Part shown: one piece after another, positions 63,053 through 64,000 of the stretch
Numbering within the stretch: the first letter of the stretch is position 1
Layout of the letters: each line of letters begins with the position of its first letter
Assembly: GCF_003353015.1 (NCBI RefSeq)
Contig: NZ_QREM01000008.1
Coordinates: 239,198-303,197, forward strand
Length of the DNA stretch: 64,000 bases
Source of the DNA: Xanthomonas arboricola
Lineage (GTDB): Bacteria > Pseudomonadota > Gammaproteobacteria > Xanthomonadales > Xanthomonadaceae
Direction: 5' to 3'
Program-made: the position numbers and the translations under genes
Notes under the pieces: generated by a model
Seen by the model: only the letters and a program-made list of their open reading frames with translations
Told to the model about the DNA's origin: nothing
The model's database searches: none

Positions 63053-63910
63053 ATGAAAGAGAAGCCGATCAGCTCCCTGCCGGGCATCCCTGTCGTTCTC
63101 GTCGCGGCTGCGGCATTCGCCGCCGCTTTGTGGATGCTGCTCACCGGCGACGCCAAGCCCGCAGCACTGATCACCACCGTTGTGGTCGGGGCGATTGGTC
63201 TCTTCTTCCTGGCCGGCCTGTACACCCTGGAACCGAACCAGGCAGCGGTGTTGAGCCTGTTCGGCAAGTACGTCGGCACGGTCAAGGACCCGGGCCTGCG
63301 CTGGAACAGCCCCTTCTACGCCAAGCGCCGGGTCAGCCAGCGCGTACGCAACTTCGAAAGCGGCCGGCTCAAGGTCAACGAACTGGACGGCAGCCCGATC
63401 GAGATCGCCGCGGTGATCGTGTGGCAGGTGCTGGATGCTTCCGAAGCCGTCTACAACGTCGACGACTACGAGAGCTTCGTGCATATCCAGTCCGAAGCGG
63501 CGCTGCGCGCGATGGCCACCAGCTACCCCTACGACCAGCACGAAGACGATCAGATCTCGTTGCGCAGCCATCCGGCCGAGATCAGCGAACAGCTCAAGCG
63601 CCATCTGGACGAACGCCTGACCCAGGCCGGCGTGGACGTGATCGAAGCGCGCATCAGCCACCTGGCCTACGCGCCGGAAATCGCCCAGGCCATGCTGCAG
63701 CGGCAGCAGGCCAATGCGGTGATCGCCGCGCGCACGCGCATCGTCGCCGGTGCGGTGGGCATGGTGGAGATGGCCTTGTCCGAGCTGCAGAAAAACGGCG
63801 TGGTGCAGCTGGACGAAGAGCGCAAGGCGCACATGGTCAGCAACCTGCTGACCGTGTTGTGTTCTGATCGCGGGACCCAGCCGGTGGTCAACGCCGGCTC
63901 GCTGTATTGA
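63053..63910 (+). CDS. SPFH/band-7 domain membrane protein (stomatin-like)
   Basis: A 285-residue protein: two N-terminal hydrophobic segments (about 9-31 and 38-58), then an SPFH domain (about 60-250; [27 protein letters not shown]... start, [20 protein letters not shown] near the end). Such proteins form membrane scaffolds. AAGGAG lies nine bases before the ATG. It is followed nine bases later by a second gene, probably co-transcribed. Confidence 0.92.
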   Translation: MKEKPISSLPGIPVVLVAAAAFAAALWMLLTGDAKPAALITTVVVGAIGLFFLAGLYTLEPNQAAVLSLFGKYVGTVKDPGLRWNSPFYAKRRVSQRVRNFESGRLKVNELDGSPIEIAAVIVWQVLDASEAVYNVDDYESFVHIQSEAALRAMATSYPYDQHEDDQISLRSHPAEISEQLKRHLDERLTQAGVDVIEARISHLAYAPEIAQAMLQRQQANAVIAARTRIVAGAVGMVEMALSELQKNGVVQLDEERKAHMVSNLLTVLCSDRGTQPVVNAGSLY

Positions 63911-63919
63911 GGTGATGCA

Positions 63920-64000
63920 ATGAATGTCATGGTGCCATTGGTCGTCGCGCTGTCCGGCTTGCCTGCGTTGGCAATCGCCGCCTCCATCGGCGCGGACGAC
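63920..64000 (+). CDS. Start of an unidentified gene, cut by the window edge
   Basis: An open frame of 27 codons to the window end starting [15 protein letters not shown], hydrophobic at the N-terminus (signal peptide or helix). GGTG lies before the ATG. Nine bases after the SPFH gene, so probably the same operon. Too short to identify. Confidence 0.55.
   Translation, partial: MNVMVPLVVALSGLPALAIAASIGADD

Overview
The window is a stretch of GC-rich chromosome from a plant-pathogenic Xanthomonas. The strongest evidence is the divergent pair hrpX/hrpG, the master regulators of the Hrp type III secretion regulon, which is diagnostic of the genus. Dispersed G-rich GGGNATC heptamer repeats and the housekeeping gene order agree with this. 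I see no insertion sequence, prophage or CRISPR array. Almost everything looks like core genome.

Layout. 0-5.6 kb: a CcsA/YpjD-like membrane protein, galM, a secreted GH51 arabinofuranosidase, and a LysR regulator divergent from a small DUF2798 membrane protein. 5.6-13 kb: a sensory block. A PAS histidine kinase plus a single-domain response regulator is divergent from a tightly overlapping set: GAF hybrid kinase with three receivers, CheR, CheB and a receiver-kinase. 13-17.1 kb: a DUF1428 protein, thioredoxin 2 and a TonB-dependent receptor flanked by two related, RNA-like repeat elements. 17.4-22.9 kb: a six-gene stressosome-type operon (RsbR, RsbS, RsbT, an ATPase-PP2C fusion, a histidine kinase and a hybrid kinase). 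23.7-27.9 kb: an HSP90-family ATPase and a Cys-containing TPR-like protein. 28.1-31.2 kb: hrpX and hrpG. 31.5-36 kb: a DUF805 protein, radA and an M61 peptidase. 36-40 kb: cyoABCD, then a tRNA-Thr(CGT).

40.5-48.1 kb: the envelope/translation operon murJ-ribF-ileS-lspA-ispH. 48.1-50.5 kb: rpsT, obgE and rplU-rpmA. 50.7-64 kb: uvrA with a downstream thioesterase, a PCu(A)C copper chaperone, an enoyl-CoA hydratase-like protein, tesB, a DUF2007 protein, an ECF sigma factor with a membrane tail, an EF-hand protein, bpt, an endonuclease/phosphatase-fold lipoprotein, purT, an SPFH protein and the start of one more gene cut by the window edge.

How the genes work together: the window is rich in signal integration. 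The stressosome operon probably passes stress sensing to its own two kinases, because no sigma-B gene is present in it. The CheR/CheB block looks like an adaptation module without a chemoreceptor. HrpG and HrpX control virulence. Start codons were refined by hand where the longest open frame ran into upstream non-coding DNA. All functional calls rest on motif and family recognition from the sequence; no searches were run.
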